Source: Bugula neritina
Taxonomy: Eukaryota; Bryozoa; Gymnolaemata; Cheilostomatida; Bugulidae
NCBI GenBank assembly: GCA_964035545.1
Contig: OZ037768.1
Span: forward strand, 481,501 to 545,500
Direction of reading: 5' to 3'
DNA: 64,000 nt
A program made the translations under genes and the position numbers. How positions within the stretch are numbered: position 1 is the stretch's first letter; every line of letters begins with the position of its first letter. Below the pieces are notes generated by a model that was given only the letters and a program-made list of their open reading frames with translations, was not told the origin of the DNA and ran no database searches. This document shows, piece after piece, positions 60,050 through 64,000 of this stretch.

Positions 60050-62199
60050 TTAACTATCATGATAGTCATTCTCATCTACACCCGGGCAGATATAGTCTAA
60101 AATCTCGTCACGGGGAGACGATTTGCCAGGAGTCAAGGTCAACTTGCTACGTTTCTGACGAGCTCTGGCGTTCTGGAACCAGACCTGAATGACTCTCTTG
60201 GCTAAGCAGGCCAACACCGACAGCTCCTCTAAGGCCGTGCTGTCGGGATTCTTCTCCACGCTGAAAGCATTCTGCAGCAGCTGCAAGTATAATACAATGT
60301 GAATTGCTAACTTCTATCATGGCTATCAACTACAGTAGCCTGACTGATGAGATGACAAACCTTAGAGTTGTCTACTCCTGAGAACAACCTTTGTAGAACA
60401 AGAGCTGGGTTTGACTGTCCTTCACAAACGGTACTAATATTTACTTTTTGCAAAGCATAAAGCATGCATTTTCACATGGAAATAGAAATCATATTATATA
60501 CATAAAAAATCAGATAATACGTTGTACATATTATTCATAGAGGCTATACATATTTTTTGTTCATGCAGCATAAAAGATGTTGAAGAATGAGGAAATTTAC
60601 CAAAATTTGTTTTTCTGTAAATGTAGTTCTCAGCCGCTTCGTGTGTACCTTTCTAGAAAATTCTGTGCCTACAAATATTACAGTCTATGTTGTATTGGAA
60701 CATCAGTCTATGTTGTATTGGAACCTCAGTCTATGTTGTATTGGAACCACAGTATAACTAGAGTTGTATATACAGTATAACTAGAGTTGTATATACAGTA
60801 TAACTAGAGTTGTATATACAGTATAACTAGAGTTGTATAGAGCTGTAAAGCCACACCCACCAGTATCCACGGAGGCAGCAGAATTGCCACAGTAGTGGTG
60901 CTGTGTGCAGTGCACAGAGCAGTTCACAGAGAGACTATACTCTTCTCCAGTAGATAGCTGCCGTTTACATACGACACAGGAAAAGCACGCCAGATGGTAG
61001 ACGGTATGCGCTGATACCTTCCTGACCCAATCCTCACCGTTGACTATCCGCTTGCACCCGTTACACCTTCTCCCAACCAGCCTGGTGAAAGATAGAGAAA
61101 CATGCTTACAGTTGCGTGCTGGCACACAAGAAGGGATGTTACACTGCAGAGTCTGCACTCATCTGGTCGTATGCTGTATACTACACCACCAGCTTTAGGT
61201 GGCATTTAAGTGGCAGGTAAATAGTGGCATTTAAGTGGCAGGTAAAATAAAACACTTCTTCTGTAGTTCATTGGCTAGATGCATTGTGACAGCTGCCAAT
61301 GAGTTGCAACTGTTTGGCAGTTTAGTGAGAAATCACAAAACTGCCTAAATCAACACGATTCTAATAAAATATTATGCCACATGTTATCTCTTTACATTCT
61401 ACAAAATACGATCCTAACATATCATTTTTAACATTCAAACAATATTTATTACAAGTCAAAAGAATTGTAATTTTCGTCAAAATTACTAATTTTGCAAACG
61501 AAAAAATTGCTTGTTACTCCCATAGAATGATGTATAATAGCATATTTATTAGAATAATATTAACTTGTATTAGTGTGTATAATATTTACTATACGGACCC
61601 CTGTATACTTGTAGTAATTTGGGAAATACTTACTTATAATAATGTTTATTGCAGTAAATCTTTTGACTCCGAATGTAACAATACTTTTCGTGACTGAGCG
61701 ATGTTTTACAATGTGTACAAGATAAGCAGGTTGGGTGGTAGCACCCTACACCCTCAACTAGCAGTACTTCTTGCTCTAGGATATGCAGGCTACATAGTTT
61801 GCAGCTCAACATTCTGTATATCACGTGCTGCAAGGCGGAGAAAATCTCTCTGCTTCGGTGGATGTTCACTTTTCTTACATTTATTTCACCTGGCAGGTGG
61901 AAATACAACTATCATTACATTCACTTATTGAAGATGCTGATATTAATACTCTTACAACTAGCATGGCTCATTGACGTGGGTCTCTTTCTTTCAGCTATAA
62001 GTTAGTTGGTTTCACATTAACAGCAGGCTAATTTCTACTTCTATACAACATGCATAATAGCAAAAGGTAGAAAGATCTTCTATGTGGCACAAACGTGATT
62101 GAGTGTGTAAAAAACTTACCTCATTACTTCATGTTTATCTGAAGACGAAGCAACTTTGGTTAAAGAACTTATAAAGACGTAAAGTCTTAAACCATACAT
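60050..62199 (-). CDS. LIM-homeodomain transcription factor
   Basis: Exons in gene order: 62199-62120, 61813-61634, 61081-60857, 60652-60601, 60280-60050. They give 255 aa in phase. LIM1 begins CKLC, continues with HPTCLSCTHC and ends YCNKH. LIM2 has CNGC, HLACFSCVVC and CSVHC. The homeodomain runs from KRLRTTFTEKQ to VIQVWFQNARARQKRSK and keeps Trp48, Phe49 and Asn51. QNARAR with NPD in helix 2 points to the Apterous (Lhx2/9) or Lhx6/8 classes, but the class is not settled. The protein is shorter than most family members (about 350-400 aa), with short linkers and tail. The first exon (MYGLRLYVF) is tentative and the 60856 donor (GTGTGG) is weak. Confidence 0.9.
60690..60845. repeat. Two short repeats in the LIM2-homeodomain intron
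   Basis: tctatgttgtattggaacc (3 copies), then agagttgtatatacagtata (4 copies), directly beside the donor of exon 61081-60857. Confidence 0.9.
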
Positions 62200-63174
62200 G
62201 GGAGGTGAAAAGGCAGAATATGCAATGAACGGGTTTACAGTTTTATTATACCATCCCAGAGCAGATATTAATTTAATAAGTGGTTATCAGCAGAAATTAA
62301 ATAACACGTATCATTACAGGATTTAAAGGAGAAATAATTAAAGTTAATAGTCACGTAGGATTGAAAATACATCCACTGTATAATTATATTACAATATCTA
62401 TATTACGTTACACCTATACTATATAATTATATTATAACATGTACATTACGCTACACCTATACTATATAATTATATTATTATATCTATTGTTGATATAATC
62501 TAAACAGTTTAACATGATAATATATTATAGCAAGATGTCACGTAACTCATTTACAGGTAATTAATATAATTTAAAAAATCACTCAATACCCAAATTTAAT
62601 TTCATTGAAAGACAGTTTCTCTATACCACTAGTGCATACAGATGACAGTATAATAGATAGGTGGTAGTCGTGTATTCTGTTAGCTTGAGAACTCGTGTAT
62701 ACTCATAACCTGAGAACTTGTGTATACTCATAGCCTGAGAACTCGTGTATACTCATAGCCTGAGAACTTGTGTATACTTATAGCCTGAGAACTCGTGTAT
62801 ACTCATAGCTTGAGTAATCAATGCAGGATACCAATACTCACAGACTGACTGCTTACACGACTCCATTTCAAACTCATATACTAGAATGAGCTGCTGGTGA
62901 GCAATACGTGTTGGTTACTTAGACTATTAGCTGATAAATTATGAGAACGTAAGATGAATTGTAAAGTGAATATTTTTACATATTGGAGTTATCTCTCTTG
63001 ACACAGTAAGCTCCAAATAATATAATGTGTTCCTTTCCGACGTCACATGCAGATGTAGAACTGAATACAGGAAGTAGATGTAGAAGTGAATACAGGAAGT
63101 AGATGTAGAACTGAATACAGGAAGTAGTGTTGAACAGGAAAGCGAGTCCGCATTATTTAGACTGAAGGAATCCC
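62200..63174. other. Spacer between the LIM-homeodomain and phosducin-like genes
   Basis: AT-rich. It contains a repeat of about 30 bp (gagaacttgtgtatactcat, 62690-62815) and a 27-bp repeat (63055-63125, tgaatacaggaagtagatgt). It should include the LIM-homeodomain promoter, but no clear element was seen. Confidence 0.5.
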
Positions 63175-64000
63175 TCAACTTGCGGCCAAGACCTGCTCCG
63201 GCATTGTCCTGGGGGGGAGCAGACCGTGCCTAAAACCAGAAGTGTAATGCCTGAAAGGAGTATGCTGATTGGCTAAGCAAACTGACAAATACACCTATTG
63301 GCTAAAATATAGACAGGAAGTAGATGAACGGGAGCCACTGATTGGTTGAGTTGGAGATAGTAGCTCAGCCCTGTGTAGGCTACACAACATGTAACAGTTA
63401 TTTACTATACTGGAGCTACACTGAATGAGAAATACTGATTCAAGCAGAACTTTGCATAGAAACAGCATTCGGAGTTGTCCCCCTGTGTAGTATAGTGATG
63501 TATTCACCTTCCGTAAAGGAGATATTATTAGTATATGGTTTCTTACAAGGGGATCTAGCAGAGAAAAAGTGAGTTTTCTTACAAAAGTAGTGTTTATTGG
63601 TTGACAGAATGAATAGTAGTAATAACCCAGGAGTAGTATAAATTAGTACTCACATATTGAGGAGGGATTCCACGTCTTCAGCAAAGAAATCCTCTCCTAA
63701 AGTGTCACCTAAGGCTACGAGGTTTCCAACCAGTTCACCTTTCTTATAGACAAGTAGAGCAGGTACCCCTTCTTCTGACTAGAGATATTATATAACACAT
63801 GGGTATATATATTATATAACATGTGGGTATATATATTATATAACATGTGAGTATATATATTATATAACATGTGAGTATATATATTATATAACATGTACAA
63901 CATATATATTATATAACAACTTACAAATTTAGAGCTAAGTTGAGCACGGTGGGCAAGAATTCTACAGAACTTTACAGTTGGGTGATCTTTGGAGAGAGTT
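63175..64000 (-). CDS. PDCL: Phosducin-like protein (PhLP1 type), 3' part
   Basis: A thioredoxin-fold chaperone partner that, with CCT, helps assemble G-beta-gamma dimers. Three exons are visible in gene order: 64000-63925 (continues outside the window), 63778-63654 and 63229-63175. They join in phase and read KDHPTVKFCRILAHRAQ, SEEGVPALLVYKKGELVGNL, GEDFFAEDVESLL and HGLLPPRTMPEQVLAAS before the stop. PTVKFC, LLVYKKGEL, DVESLL and GLLP are typical of class I phosducin-like proteins rather than PDCL2/3. The very acidic C-terminal tail of vertebrate PhLP1 is missing here. Confidence 0.92.
63785..63905. repeat. 30-bp AT repeat, 4 copies
   Basis: The unit contains atatattatataacatgtga. It fills the phosducin-like intron. 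Confidence 0.9.

Overview
The window is nuclear DNA from an animal. It has split genes with GT-AG introns, two nuclear-type tRNA genes, DNA transposons and a very high load of tandem repeats in AT-rich introns and spacers. The gene set (Gli zinc-finger factor, receptor guanylate cyclase, LIM-homeodomain factor, SPPL3, phosducin-like protein) is metazoan. An early-branching or other invertebrate such as a sponge or cnidarian is plausible, but the phylum cannot be fixed from the sequence alone. All gene models below were spliced by hand, and codon phase was checked across every junction.

Layout: 1153-23024 (+) is a Gli/cubitus interruptus orthologue in 23 exons, 5'-partial or with its start in the first exon seen. 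Two tRNA genes, a foldback element, a pogo-like transposon and a GATCGATC-rich inverted-repeat element lie in its introns. 41806-24157 (-) is a complete receptor guanylate cyclase in 24 exons (1351 aa), tail-to-tail with Gli. A complete TXNDC12/ERp18 thioredoxin-fold gene (35469-36481, +) sits inside one of its introns on the other strand. 44805-45952 (+) is NDUFA8, a complex I subunit, tail-to-tail with SPPL3 (57510-46961, -), an intramembrane aspartyl protease. A diverged copy of the SPPL3 first exon and its upstream flank lies at about 58938-59260. 62199-60050 (-) is a compact LIM-homeodomain gene. 64000-63175 (-) is the 3' end of a phosducin-like (PhLP1-type) gene that runs off the window.

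The most striking pattern is where the minisatellites sit. In at least ten introns the repeat unit contains the real splice junction (donor or acceptor, often with adjacent exon bases), copied from about 6 to about 40 times into the intron. In every case the copy used by the reading frame is the one next to the exon body: the first copy for donors, the last for acceptors. Three unrelated genes (Gli, TXNDC12, SPPL3) carry arrays with exactly the same 32-bp period. This suggests a recurrent process that amplifies exon-intron boundaries.

The genes do not form one pathway. Gli (Hedgehog-type transcription), the LIM-homeodomain factor, the cGMP receptor and the G-beta-gamma chaperone are signalling genes. 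NDUFA8, TXNDC12 and SPPL3 are mitochondrial or secretory-pathway housekeeping genes.
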